The notes under the pieces were generated by a model. That model saw only the letters and a program-made list of their open reading frames with translations, did not search any database and was not told where the DNA came from. Source: Halicephalobus mephisto (taxonomy: Eukaryota > Nematoda > Chromadorea > Rhabditida > Panagrolaimidae). From it: a stretch of DNA of 64,000 bases. The stretch is from contig SWDT01000013.1 of NCBI GenBank assembly GCA_009193035.1, forward strand, positions 62,001 through 126,000, read 5' to 3'. Positions within the stretch are counted from its first letter, which is position 1; each line of letters begins with the position of its first letter. Shown here in pieces: positions 36,716 to 48,268 of this stretch. A program made the translations under genes and the position numbers.

Positions 36716-37660
36716 CGTCTGAAAAAAATTAAATTAAGTTTGATTTATGTGAAACAAGAACACGAACGAAGATCCTTGGTGGAAACCGCAAACTGACCGA
36801 GTTTCTCTCTTTTGAGTCAAAATCCGTCCCACTACGGAAAACGTACCTTGACCTTGATTATCGATCCTTTACCACATCACAAAATCAATCACGAAAGGTT
36901 TAACGAACAAAGAACGAATATCGTGCCAGCTGGTCCTACAATCCGAAACTCCAAAAATTCCCCCATGTAAAATTTTTTAATTTTATATTTTACGGAAAAG
37001 CACATGATTTCGAAATACACAAAATAAGTTTTCAGAAAACACATTATTTTCCTAATTAATCATTTTTTTGAAAGGTATAACTGACATTCCAAAGAAGTAC
37101 ACTTCACATCGGACAAAGTACAAACTGATAAAATTTGGATTATTTGGCCACGTGGCTTGCTTATTTGGCTATCTAATGATTAGTGACCAAGTACAGACAG
37201 ACTGTAACACAAAATTCACGTACGGAAGTAAAAAATAAAGAAAAATAAAAATTTAAAAAAATAAAAATAAAAAAACCGATTTTTTTTTTGTTTTCTGCTT
37301 CGTCAACTGGCAGTCAACCACAGAACGCCAAAAAACATCCAATGCAGTATTCAGTATTTTCCAATTGTTTTCAAAACAACAATATATTTATTTAAATAAA
37401 TTTCAAAAACAAGAATAATAATCTGTGGCTAAGAATAAAAGCATTAAACTTCAGAAAAACGAAATTTTTTTTTCTGAAAATAAAAAATAAAAAGTACAAA
37501 ACAGAAAACAACAAATTTCGATGAATTATATAAAAATTAAAATTCATTTATTTATTATATGGAAATTTAAAAAAATATATCAAGTACATAAAAATCTCAA
37601 AAACCGTCAAATTATATTAAGTTTGAAAAATTTTATTCCGTAAAAATTTGGAAAGAAATT
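36716..37660. other. Upstream region of the CPT gene
   Basis: Contains the presumed promoter (minus strand). 36740-36960 is moderately complex, then the sequence becomes AT-rich. No specific regulatory site can be named and no gene is seen. Confidence 0.35.
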
Positions 37661-37664
37661 ATTC

Positions 37665-38035
37665 TATAAAAATTTAAAAAATTTATTTATTTCATAAAAT
37701 TTTAAAATTTATTTATTTCATAAAATTTAAAATTTATTTATTTCATAAAATTTTAAAATTTATTTATTTCATAAAATTTAAAATTTATTTATTTTATAAA
37801 ATTTAAAAAAATTATTTATTTCATAAAATTTTAAAATTTATTTATTTCATAAAATTTAAAATTTATTTATTTCATAAAATTTAAAAAATTTATTTATTTC
37901 ATAAAATTTTAAAATTTATTTATTTCATAAAATTTAAAATTTATTTATTTCATAAAATTTTAAAATTTATTTATTTCATAAAATTTAAAATTTATTTATT
38001 TCATAAAATTTAAAAAAATTATTTATTATAAAAAA
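37665..38035. repeat. 26-nt AT-rich tandem array, about 13 copies
   Basis: ATTTATTTCATAAAATTTAA with a short A/T linker recurs every 25-27 nt (TTCATA at 37691, 37717, 37742 and onward). It is very regular and wholly noncoding. Confidence 0.85.
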
Positions 38036-38726
38036 ACATTTATTTTATAAAATTCTAAAAATAACTTATTAATAAAAGTTTGAAAATCGAAATTAGATAC
38101 AGGAAGTAAAATTTGATAATTTTTATTGTTTATTTAGAAATTTTCCGGACCATTTTGAAGATAATTAAGTTCAAAACCTCAGGCAAAATTATCAGAGATG
38201 TTCTTGAAAAAAAATGATGATATTTATTCATTTTCAATATTCGCAGATTTCAAAAAACTCATTATTTTTGAAAAAATTATATTAAATTTTTAATTTTTTA
38301 AAAATACATTTGATTTTTTATTTTCGAAAAATAAAATTCATAATTTTCGCTATATCAGACTACAAGCGTCTTCATCGGTCTTAGAGAACCTTAGTAAGGT
38401 CGAATTCCGGACTCATGTAGGCTTCCACCAACTCAAGTCCCTACGTTAATCCTCAATTTTCTCCAAATTTCCGAATTCCATTGACGGTAAAAAGTGGTTA
38501 ATTTTCCACTGTTATTAATTTTTGAATAACTTTGAAAAGAGTGCCGTTAGATGTTTGGATTTCCTCAGTTGTGATTTATCTTTTGAAGTTCAACGTTCCG
38601 AGATAAAATTGCGAAAACTAAAGTTCGTTCCCAGAAGTATTGTCAAGCAAAATTTAGGGATTCGAACACTTAGGATTTAAAAGATTAAAATGTCATTATT
38701 TATTATAAACATGTAACAGCATACGT

Positions 38727-39190
38727 GGATAGTGTCTGGGAAATCCGGAAATAGAAAATTTCTAGACACTATCCAAGTTGGGTCTTCTAGTTCCACTGGG
38801 GTGGAAATGTGGATAGTGTCCGGAAAATCTTAATTTTTGAATTTTACAGACACTATCCAAAGTTAATCACATAATTTTATCTGCTTACAAACCTGGATAG
38901 TATCTAGAAAATCTTAATTTTTAAATTTTACAGACACTATCCAAGTTTGGTATTGTATTTCCACTGGAATGCAAACATTGATAGTGTTCGCAAATGTTAG
39001 ATTTTGTAAACATTATCCAAGTTTATTTTTCTTCTTATTCCATTTAAATACAAATCTGGATAATGTTTCAAAAATCCCTATTTTTGAATTCCGTAAACAT
39101 TATTCAAGTTTATTTTCGTTATTCAATTAACTTGTAGTTTTCAATAACTTCCTGGAAATCTCAATTTCAAACATTTTAGACATTATCCAA
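38727..39190. repeat. 84-nt-period hairpin array, cluster 1
   Basis: Hairpins with arms GGATAGTGTC and GACACTATCC lie at 38727-38774, 38811-38858, 38895-38942, 38979-39018 (diverged), 39057-39104 (diverged) and about 39130-39190 (remnant). The first four start exactly 84 nt apart, each 48 nt long with a roughly 26-nt A/T-rich loop and 36-nt spacer. Arms stay complementary while loops vary. Confidence 0.85.
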
Positions 39191-39199
39191 TTTCGTGTT

Positions 39200-40970
39200 T
39201 TCATCCTTCCTATTTTCAAATTAATTCCGAAGAAGGAAGTTAAATATTTTTCGGATGGTATATTCAGGAAGAGTAAATTAACGTCACTTCCATGCTTGTT
39301 GTATTTCATTTTTGTTTCGAAAAATAATTTTTCCCCAGAATCCCATTGCTTTTTCTATTTTACTTTAACTTACAAATTTACAAATTGCAAAAAACCAAAA
39401 GGCTTCATATGACGAAAAATGAAAAATTAAACTTGGATTCACTAGCTGCAGAATTTTTTTATTCATCAAATAAAAACTAAAGTTCTGAATTTCACTGAAT
39501 TTTTCGAAACTCCGTCTGTAAAATTTAATGGGCCTAAATTTTGTCACGTAATTTGCCGTGTTTTGGATATTCAAAAAACCCGAATTTTTCGAATTTAAAT
39601 TTTTAAGAATTTTTTGAACTTTGTTTTAAAAAATTTATATTTTTTAATTTTAGAAAACACAGTAATTCGAACACTTTTGGTTTTATAATTTTGTTCGTAA
39701 ACGACGTTCATCCTGAAATTGTTCTTTAATGAAGATTTCAAAAATAGATTTGCCCATTATCAGACGTTTCCCACTCTTAGGAGCCTTAAGAAGCCAAATT
39801 GACAAACATCACTGCTAGATCCAGGATGATGAAAAGAAACTGGACTTTATGGTCCGATGCATCATTTAGTGTTTTTAGAATTATTCCACTTCAGTTTTGT
39901 TCTCGAAGTTCTCTTCCGAAAAAATCTTTTTCAATTTTTATATCGTAAACATATCTGAACTTTGGTAAAAACCAAATTTGTGAAAGATGATTTTCAAAGT
40001 AGTTCAATTTTGAAAATTATAAAAATCAAATTTACAGATTCTGTTTTCTTCTCTTTGAACATTTGAGGATTAATTAATTTTTGAGAACTTAAAAATATTT
40101 CTATTCATTTTTAAAATTACTTTTTTCAATGTCGGATGAAAGATATCCACCTGGTTTTCGGATTATTGATATTCGCTTAAATAATTATAATTTTGTTTAG
40201 GGTTACAATTCGTCATAAATTTGTCAAGTAGAAGAAATTTAAATCCTAAAAATTAAATCCAAGTCGGATTGGCTTTCGATTTATTTTCTTTGAGAAACAC
40301 CTAAAAATTCTTTAATTTCTTAAGTAGGTGGAATTTTTAAAATTTTATATTTTATCTAAAAAGTCAAAAATTAAAAAATCAGAGATCAGATCCCTGAATT
40401 TGGAAAACTAATTATAATTCTCCACCTTGGTTATTATTTTCCTAAACTACGGTATAATTATTTCTTGAAGTTGATAAAATTAGATTTTCATTCATATTTG
40501 TTTCTCGAGTTTTCCAACAACCTCTTCATCGAAGTTCCTTTAGTTCTTTTTTTGTCTTTTCAGAAGTGCTTCCTTTCCTCTCATCCTTACATCCGTCAAA
40601 AATGACTTTTACTCGTTTCCGGTTACTTTTCCGTTTCATCTCAGAGTATTTGCAAAATGTTTTCCATTTATTACTTTCCCAAATTTAATCATGTCTGAAA
40701 ATTTCCAGTAGCTATGTTAAAATGTTTAAAAATCACTAGATTTCCGCAAAACCTTCAAAAATATGAAAAAACAAATTAGCTCCGTTAACGAGAATCTGAA
40801 TAAAGCTTTCAAAAAATTGGAGAAATTTATCCGAATTTAGTTCCTACTTTGGATATTTGAAACCAGCTTTGAGAGTTTTATGGTCCTTTATACTTTTAGG
40901 ATATTTAGAAAAATTTAAAATTTGAATCTCATGGGCACTATTTCAGTTTAATTATTTTTTACTGAACAGA
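39200..40970. other. Intergenic DNA between hairpin clusters
   Basis: AT-rich, moderately complex, with no supportable gene. The short minus frames at 39127-39574 show no family resemblance. Confidence 0.4.
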
Positions 40971-40975
40971 GAATT

Positions 40976-41192
40976 GGATAGTGTTTAGAAAATCCTAAAG
41001 TTTCACATTTTCTGAACACTATCCAAGTCTGCATTCGAATAAGACCGGCAGAAAGCTGGATAGTGTTTGAAAATTGCGATTTTTTGAATTTCCTGGACAC
41101 TATCCAGGTCTGCATTCCAATAAAAGATCGAGGCAAATTTGGATAGTGTTTAGAAAATCCCAGGTTTTTATACTCTTTGAACATCCTCCAAG
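40976..41192. repeat. 84-nt-period hairpin array, cluster 2
   Basis: Hairpins at 40976-41024, 41056-41107 (arms CTGGATAGTG and CACTATCCAG) and 41139-41192 (right arm diverged), about 82-83 nt apart. A single left arm (GGATAGTGTC) follows at 41363. All lie upstream of the third GPCR. The short minus frame across this cluster (40948-41184) is repeat translation. Confidence 0.8.
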
Positions 41193-41519
41193 TTTGTATT
41201 GAGGTTAAAATTAAGCTTATTTCGAATTTTATGAAAATTTAAAATAGCTTACTTGTTTAATCTTGTCCATCGTCCCATCTGTTTACGGTCAATTAAAAGT
41301 TTATTCTGGTGTATTTATTTTCACTTTTATATATTTAAAAAAACGTCATTGAGTACAGAGACGGATAGTGTCCTCGGGATTTGGTGCATTTATCCAGATT
41401 ATACATTGAATGCGATTTGAGTTTTTCCGAAATTTTCAAATTGGATTTTTCGATAAACATGTTTTTTAAGTATTTTTTAGTTCTATGAAAAGTCACTAAC
41501 GGAATCAAGCACTTCAACG

Positions 41520-43758
41520 ATGACTTCATCAACGTTTCCGTCAAATATTTCCGAAGAAGAACAATCTATCATCTGCGGATTCACCGAGGAATGTGACTTC
41601 AGGAGGTTTTTCTTCATTACAGTACTCTCGTGTATTGCCTGTGTGGGAGCATTTTGTAACTTTATTCTTGCTTGGATCTTCATACGGTACAGATTCAGCA
41701 ACTTGCCTCCGACTTTGTATCCAACTTTTTTGGCGGTTCTGGACGGATTAATCTGCTGCTTCTACGTCATGCTCTTCGGAGTCGATGCTTTCCATGTTTA
41801 TTTGAGAATAGAAGTAAATCAAAATTACAGTACTTTTTTATTTTAAATTTTTCAGAGTTTATTCGTCGTTTACCATGCCTATATTGTCCCGGCATTTGTG
41901 CTTTCTAAAATCACCCAATTAGCAATACCGTATCTGCTCATTTTTGTTACACTTGAAAGGTTTGCTTGGATTTCTGAAAATTTGTAAGTTTTTAATTTTT
42001 TGAAATTTGGATTAGTCAAAATTGAAGTTATTCATTATTTTATAAAAACTTCGAAAAACGGTGGTTTTTCAATTTATTTTTTTGAAAAAATGATTCCATT
42101 TCCTCTTGTGATAAAATCCACTTCGTCGGGATAGAAAAATTGAGTACAAACACAAAGGATTTAATGGACTTTTGAGATTATTCCTGCGGGGGCTTTTTAG
42201 AAACCTTTGAACTTTTTGAGATTTATCTTTTGACTTTTTTGAAAGAAACTTAAAATATTTTGTTGGTCGAACGTTAATTTAATTAATCCAAGGGGGATAT
42301 AGAAAGTTATAAGAAAGGTTAAAAAATTGCATTGACGTGACTTTGGATGATGTTTAGATAATACAAAAAATTGGATTTTCTCGATACTTTTACGTTTACA
42401 TACGTTTGCAAAAAAGGGATTAACTAAAAGGCACCTACTTAATTCATATTTCTGAGTTCCTTGAACTACCCAAATTTGCAGTCAACTGAAATAAGAAGAT
42501 TAGTTTTGAATACTGTCTACATAATTTAAAAAGTTGGATTACGTAAACACTATTCAACGCTACAGTCAACTGAAATGAGAAAATTGAATTTCGGATAGTG
42601 TCTAAAAAATTCCGGTTTGTGAATCATGTAAACACTATCCAAAAATATAGTTAACTGAAACGAGAAAATTAAAGTCGGATAGTGTTTTTAAAATCCAAAT
42701 CCTTGAATTCTCTGGACACTATCCAAGAATATAGTCAACTGAAACGAGAAAAATAATTTCGGATAGTGTTTTTAAAATCCAAATCCTTGAATTCTCTGGA
42801 CACTATCCAAGAATACAATATTAATATAAAAAATCTCTTGGAACAAAAACTATCTTTTTTCATTAATCACGTGAAAACTGATTTATAAATATTATGGATT
42901 CTAGTTAGAAATAATTATTTCAGCAAGAACTTTTGCCTTTTTTCAACCATGGGAAGACCGATCAGTGTCATTTGTTGTCTCTTTATCTGTGTCCTGTTGA
43001 GGTCACCTCCGCTGTGGGCCCTGACTGTGGAGCATTTCCCAAAATGCCCGGATTTCTTCAGAAGCTTGGCTGTGGCCCCGACAGAATGGGCTATGGTAAA
43101 TGACATAAAGTGAATAATTACACAATGAAGACTTTAGGAAAGTGAAGCTTATGCTTTTTACGATTTTTGGCTCATGGCATTTATCCAGACTTTATTGCCG
43201 TTTGTGGTCCTTGTTTTTACAAACATCATCATTGTCAAAAAGCTTTCTGACATTCACCAACTAGATAAGAATACTTCTACCCCTCCGGAGAAAATTTCCG
43301 AAGTAACTCTGATGCCGATCACACCGACGGCTTCTCGTCGATCAAGTCACAAATTATCTTTCAGCAGGATGAGAATGCCGGTGGCAGTCAGAAACGCCGT
43401 CTACACGACTCTAGCTATCGTTGCCAGTTATCTCATGTGTAATTCGCTTCATCTGGTTTTGACTATTTTAGAAAGATCAAAATCAAGTTTACTCGATGAC
43501 GCAGAAGATTCCACGAAAGCCTCCACATTTTACACTTTATTCGGGGATTCCGTTTCTGCTCTCTACATGGTAACAAGTGCTGGACGGATTTTAATCTACT
43601 GTAAATGCAATCCTCTCATCAAAGCCCACGTGAAAACGACATTCAAGTCCTGTTTTTACTGTAGATCAGTCAGCGACGACAAAACACCAATCAAATGTTT
43701 CGATTCCATCGAAAGAAAATCAACTTTAATCAGCGTTAATGAGCCAGTCGATGTGTAA
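41520..43758 (+). CDS. Rhodopsin-class (FMRFamide-receptor-like) GPCR
   Basis: A nematode seven-transmembrane receptor of 404 residues. Exons are 41520-41813, 41856-41983, 42924-43095 and 43138-43758; phases agree and the first ATG fits a normal short extracellular N-terminus (GFTEECDF precedes TM1). It has a TLERF motif (residues 131-134) in place of DRY, a glycosylatable N-terminus (NIS), a long third loop rich in S, T and P, VAVRNAVYTTLAIVASYL for TM6, and SAGRILIYCKCN closing TM7. This arrangement matches peptide-receptor-like GPCRs of nematodes rather than chemoreceptor (sr) families. Introns 1 and 3 are 42 nt each. Intron 2 (940 nt) carries hairpin cluster 3. The ligand is unknown. Confidence 0.85.
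42508..42808. repeat. 84-nt-period hairpin array, cluster 3 (GPCR intron 2)
   Basis: Hairpins at about 42508-42556 (diverged), 42593-42640, 42677-42724 and 42761-42808; the last three start exactly 84 nt apart and each is 48 nt. Spacers share CAACTGAAACGAGAAAATTA, so here the whole 84-nt unit, not only the hairpin, is duplicated. Confidence 0.88.
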
Positions 43759-43763
43759 TTTTT

Positions 43764-43769
43764 AATAAA
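43764..43769 (+). terminator. Polyadenylation signal of the third GPCR
   Basis: AATAAA lies 6 nt after the stop codon at 43756-43758, with more AATAAA copies by 43790. The 3' UTR would be very short. Confidence 0.5.
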
Positions 43770-44119
43770 AATAACCAAATAAATAAAATCGAAAATTAAA
43801 AATATATTTGTAAATTCAATAGGAAAATTTAAAATAGAAATATTGGATTTTTAAAATTTATTTTGGTCATTTTTTTCAACTTTTGTTAGATGACGAAATA
43901 GAAATTCCAGAATACTAGAATACAGTATTAGAAATTCTGACTTTTGATGATAGTAAAAATTGAATTTCCTTGCATTCTGCCAAAGGTCACTATTTTTCTG
44001 AAATATCCAAGTTGTCCATGAATTTTTGTAGTTATTTGATTTTTTAAAATTAAATTATTTTTACAATAGGATTTATAGTAAGGTGTTCATCGTTCATAAG
44101 ATTAGTGTTCCTGTCTATG

Positions 44120-44510
44120 TCTACACATAAAAAACGGTTTATAGTATATGACGTATCGATACATTAAAATAACACTGATGTACTGGATACATTATATTTT
44201 ACATATTGATGAATTGAATATGTTTGTACTTATGTTCAATATGTCCAAAATTTCAGATATACACTTTAATACAGTACCGGATCTACATCTTGATACCGTA
44301 TTAAAAACAGATCTGAATATAATATCAGACAATTCTCAATATACACACAAAAAGGTACATGATATATAACATATCGATATATTAGAATAACTCTTATGTA
44401 TCGGATACACTGTATTGTATATATTGTATTAAATATAATGCATTTACATATTTTGCTCAATTTATATTTCGGTGCATTAGAGCTATTTTTATATACACTT
44501 CCACAAGGAC
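44120..44510. repeat. Duplicated TIR-like element
   Basis: TACACATAAAAAACGGTTTA at 44122 and TACACACAAAAAGGTACATG at 44342 begin two diverged copies of the same sequence. Each continues with TATCGATACATTAAAATAAC and a GGATACATTATATT-like phrase, about 220 nt apart. The ends match those of the 29123 element. Confidence 0.55.
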
Positions 44511-44784
44511 CCTTCGTCATCCGTCTTAGCCCTCAGCCCTAACTCTAATTTTTCCAACTTTGTCACCTACAATCCAATATTCTAATTTCACAAATCCAGA
44601 ATCTCACTGAGTTTTCTTTTTTAAATAAATAAATTACTCCATCTAGAATTTCCAAAAACAGAAACATTGATTTCATTTCTTCAAATGTCCTTTTTTCAAA
44701 CAATTTGTGCCATAATTAGATACTTGTGAAGTTGCCAACATGTCATTTTCCTATTTTTAATCAAAATTTAAATTATATACATTT

Positions 44785-46725
44785 TTAAGAAAATTGTGTA
44801 GCAATTGTGGCCTTGAAGAAGACGACTCCGGTCGGAGGAACTTTGTTTTCGATTTTGTCCTCGGAATGGAAGAATCCAATGTTGTGGCCAGTCCAGAGAT
44901 CTCGAAGTTGGTATCCGCCCGGATTATTGAGACCCAGAAGTGAAGGTTTCAAAGTCACTCCAACAGGGAATGCTGCTTTATTAAGAATAGCCACAGCATA
45001 CGAGTGTTGGCCCGTTCGCTGATCCACTGGAGTAACTGGCTTTACATAAACATAAACGTCAGAAGTCTAAAAATAGAAAATTAATGAATAGCATCATAGC
45101 ACATTGAAAGTTTGAATGGTGCATAAAATCTCCAGAAATAGGATATTTTAGATGCTATTCAGGTTTGCAGTAATCATGAATTCAAAAAATAGGAATTTTT
45201 TACACACTATTCAAATTTTTAATGATAATTATGAAGAAAAGAAAATTTGGATAGTGATTAAGGAATTCAAAAAATAGGAATTTTCTACACACTATTCAGA
45301 TTTACAGGTAGAATAATTAAGAAAAGAAAATTTGGATAGTGACTGAAAAATCCGAAAATTGGAAGTTTATGGATACTATCCAAATTTGTAATCCAATGAA
45401 GCAAGAGGAACGAACCTGGATAGTATCCAAAAAATCTCATTTTATGAATTTTTCAGTCACTATCCAAATTTGCTTTCTTTGCTCGACTTACATTGACAAG
45501 CATCTTGCCCATGATTCCGAGAGGGTCTTGATCGATGGCAATGACATCTTTGTTTTGTAGGATTTTCTTTTGAGTAGGGGTAATTTCCCTCAAATCGTTG
45601 GACATGATAAGAGGAGCCGACCAAATGGACCAGATTGTCATCTGAGCTCTTGCTTGATCGTCTGTCAATTCACTATTTCCAGCAATTATCTACAAAATAA
45701 ATTTCAATAAATTAAATTCCAAGTTCCGAACCATATCAGGGTCGTTCCAATTGCCCGGACCATGAGCACTGGCCATTTTGTCCTGGTTGGCATTGTAGTA
45801 CTCGATAATGGACATGACGGATTTCCAAGACCGACTAATATCGTCAAAGTTCCTCCACAAATTACAATGTTGAGCGATTTGAGTGTAGTTGACCTTCTTC
45901 GGTTGATCGATCAAGTAAGCCGGCCAGGAGCAGCTGAAGACAATTTGACGTCCAGTGGCGTTCAACTCCCGCTCCATAGTGGAATACCCCTCGGGCATTT
46001 TGTCAGTATCCACGTAACAGCCGTCGAGCTTAAGATAATCCACTCCCCAAGAAGCAAAGGTCTCGGCGTCAATTCTGAGATAACCAAGGGATCCAGGATA
46101 TCCTCCACACGTCTTGGTACCATAGTCCTCGTAGATGGCAAATTTAAGTCCCAATTTGTGGATCTAAAAAAGCTCATAAACTGATACAAACTTGGATAGT
46201 GTCCAGAACATTTAATTTCCCAAATTTTACAGACACTATCCAATTGCGCAGTTACAGCTAATTCAAAAATCATATTTGAATAATGTCTGGAAAATGCCAA
46301 TTTTCTAACTTCTCAGACACTATCCAAATGTACATCAATAGGAAACCCAAAGCAATCTCTCCCAACCTGCAATTTTAACATCCAACACTTACATGATTAG
46401 CCAACCAAGGAATTCCATGTGGAAATCTCGTCGAATTGGCCGTTAATTTTCCATTACCATCCCTAGTCATGCTCATCCAACAATCATCAATATGGATAAA
46501 CTCGTATCCAACATCAGCATAACCATCTTTAGACATGTGTTCTGCCATCGTTGCGTATAATTCTTCGTTGATACAAGCATGAGGATGTTTTTTACAGTCA
46601 ATTTCGCAGTAGAACTTCGTCCAGGACATCCATCCCATCGGAGGAGTTCTCACTAATCCGTTATTCAATCCAGAGACTGATTCAAGAAGAACCAAGACCA
46701 AAAGAATAAACATCAACTTTTTCAT
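44785..46725 (-). CDS. gana-1: Alpha-galactosidase / alpha-N-acetylgalactosaminidase (GH27)
   Basis: Secreted lysosomal glycosidase that removes terminal alpha-linked galactose or N-acetylgalactosamine. Exons on the minus strand are 46725-46393, 46163-45732, 45689-45492 and 45066-44785: 414 residues, all phase 0. Residues 1-19 form a clear signal peptide. RTPPMGWMSW opens the GH27 barrel, DDCWM follows, and the nucleophile is Asp158 in KLDGC. The acid/base is Asp219 in RNFDD. The substrate loop reads CSWPAY, with Ser190 and Ala193 as in human alpha-N-acetylgalactosaminidase rather than the Glu/Leu pair of alpha-galactosidase, so GalNAc should be accepted. Introns 1 and 3 hold hairpin clusters. 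Same strand as the SLC25 gene 329 nt upstream. Confidence 0.95.
45249..45465. repeat. 84-nt-period hairpin array, cluster 4 (gana-1 intron 3)
   Basis: Hairpins at 45249-45297, 45333-45381 and 45418-45465, starting 84 and 85 nt apart. Arms are GGATAGTGA/TATTC variants in the first and GGATAGTG ... ACTATCC in the others. Confidence 0.8.
46194..46325. repeat. 84-nt-period hairpin array, cluster 5 (gana-1 intron 1)
   Basis: Hairpins at 46194-46241 and 46278-46325, exactly 84 nt apart and each 48 nt, with arms GGATAGTGTC / GACACTATCC. The second left arm is diverged (GAATAATGTC). Confidence 0.85.
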
Positions 46726-47054
46726 CTCGAAAAATCTAAAATAAGAAAAATCAAAAAAATGTACAACTGAATTCAGCTGCCGGTCAGAAGCTCCGAAAAA
46801 CGATAAATCTTCAGCAGTGATAAGACTTAAATACGAGCCACATGCCTATCCCAAAACAAAGAAACCGATTATTGAAAGGATCTAAAAATAATTTTTTATA
46901 GTACTCGCTGTCCAAAAAATGAATGCAACAAGGAACAAAATCAAAACAAAAAGAAATATACTTCCTGGATCCTCCTAAGCTACTTTGTAAGTGAACAAAG
47001 TCAACAATCAAATTCAATCCTAATTGATCAGTTATACACACACGCAAACTGAGC

Positions 47055-48268
47055 CTAGTGTAATTTCTCAAGTTCAGTCATGACTTTAGAGTAAACTACA
47101 AAGATGAAAGCATTCACTGGGAATCCTCTCATGACGAGAACGAGACCTCCACGATAGAAACCACGGACTCCTTCCTCTCTCCATATCGTCTTAACAGTGG
47201 AATACAGTTCATCCTTCATAGGAACATCTGAAGCAGAAGTTTGGATTTTGTTCTTCACAACCTCTACGGGACAGATCGAAAGCCATGAAGCACTTCCCGC
47301 CGTGCCCCCTGCAATGATCTGAAAAGGTCGATTGGTGATAAGGTCAATAATGTTATCAATGTGCCTAGACGTGCCAGTTTGATTGACCGTTGGATGCAAA
47401 ACAAAACTTATCTATGGATCGTCTCAAAAACAAACCTGTGAAAGCGAATCATTCACGTCTCGCTTATGAAACTCTCGATACAGAAGTTCATAGACAGGAA
47501 TGTAGAATAAATTTCCATACAGATCCCGAACAGTCATGATTGACCCGCCCTTAAAGTTCCAGAAATACTACAAGTTTGAAAAAAATCTCACATGATAAAG
47601 AGCTCTGATTCCTCCATTCCTGTAGAGAGTTTTGGCACAATCCCAAGGTCCGTGATATTTGGCCTTTGCGTCTGATTTAGACTCCAATTGAACCTAAAAA
47701 TAACATTCGTTCCTTGTAACAACTTTAATCCTCCACAAAAGTTCAGAGAAAAGCCAGCGTACAAACAAAGAGACCTCACATATAGAGTGAAAATTTACCT
47801 GCAGCTTTGTCTTAACAAGTTCGACGGGAATAGCCGGAATTAGCTGAAATGCACTTCCGATGATAGAAGCTAGGAGAATTTCCGACATAGGGAGTCCTTT
47901 CCTGTGTTCAATGTTCTTCTCATCTGGATGCAAGTACTTGAGTGTAAGACCGTAGCCGCTGAATAATATAGAATTCAAGAATCCGACAGACATAAAAGGA
48001 GCAAACATCCCTTTGTAGAAACCGAAAAGCTGAAATAATTATTATCCAGTGAAAGTAAAAATATAAAGCTCACAGATTCATTTTTGAACGTCTTCACAAA
48101 GCAGTCCAGAATTCCACTGTAAGTATTCATCGTCTGCAGTCTGGTCTTGATGGTGTCTAGAGGATGCCCTAGCAACAACCCCGATCCACCTAGGGTAAAA
48201 ATCAATTAAATCCAATAGGGAAAAATCAACTCACCCGCTATCCATCCTGCAACAAAATCCTGATACAT
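47055..48268 (-). CDS. Mitochondrial carrier (SLC25) family protein
   Basis: Inner-mitochondrial-membrane solute carrier of 317 residues. Exons on the minus strand are 48268-48235, 48189-48074, 48029-47799, 47693-47592, 47549-47436 and 47411-47055, in consistent phase. Three carrier repeats each carry the Px[DE]xx[KR] signature: [11 protein letters not shown] (Pro21), [11 protein letters not shown] (Pro118) and [11 protein letters not shown] (Pro247). The GH-PLDT-KTRLQ start and overall pattern recall the SLC25A45/47/48 and carnitine/acylcarnitine carrier group, but the substrate cannot be assigned. The last exon uses an acceptor ending CCATAG at 47412. It lies 329 nt upstream of gana-1 on the same strand, far for a Caenorhabditis-type operon. 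Confidence 0.9.

Noticed and set aside
38727..46325. Possible CRISPR-like array because of regular repeats and spacers
   Set aside because: Eukaryotic context, imperfect repeats, spacers themselves partly repeated, no cas genes.
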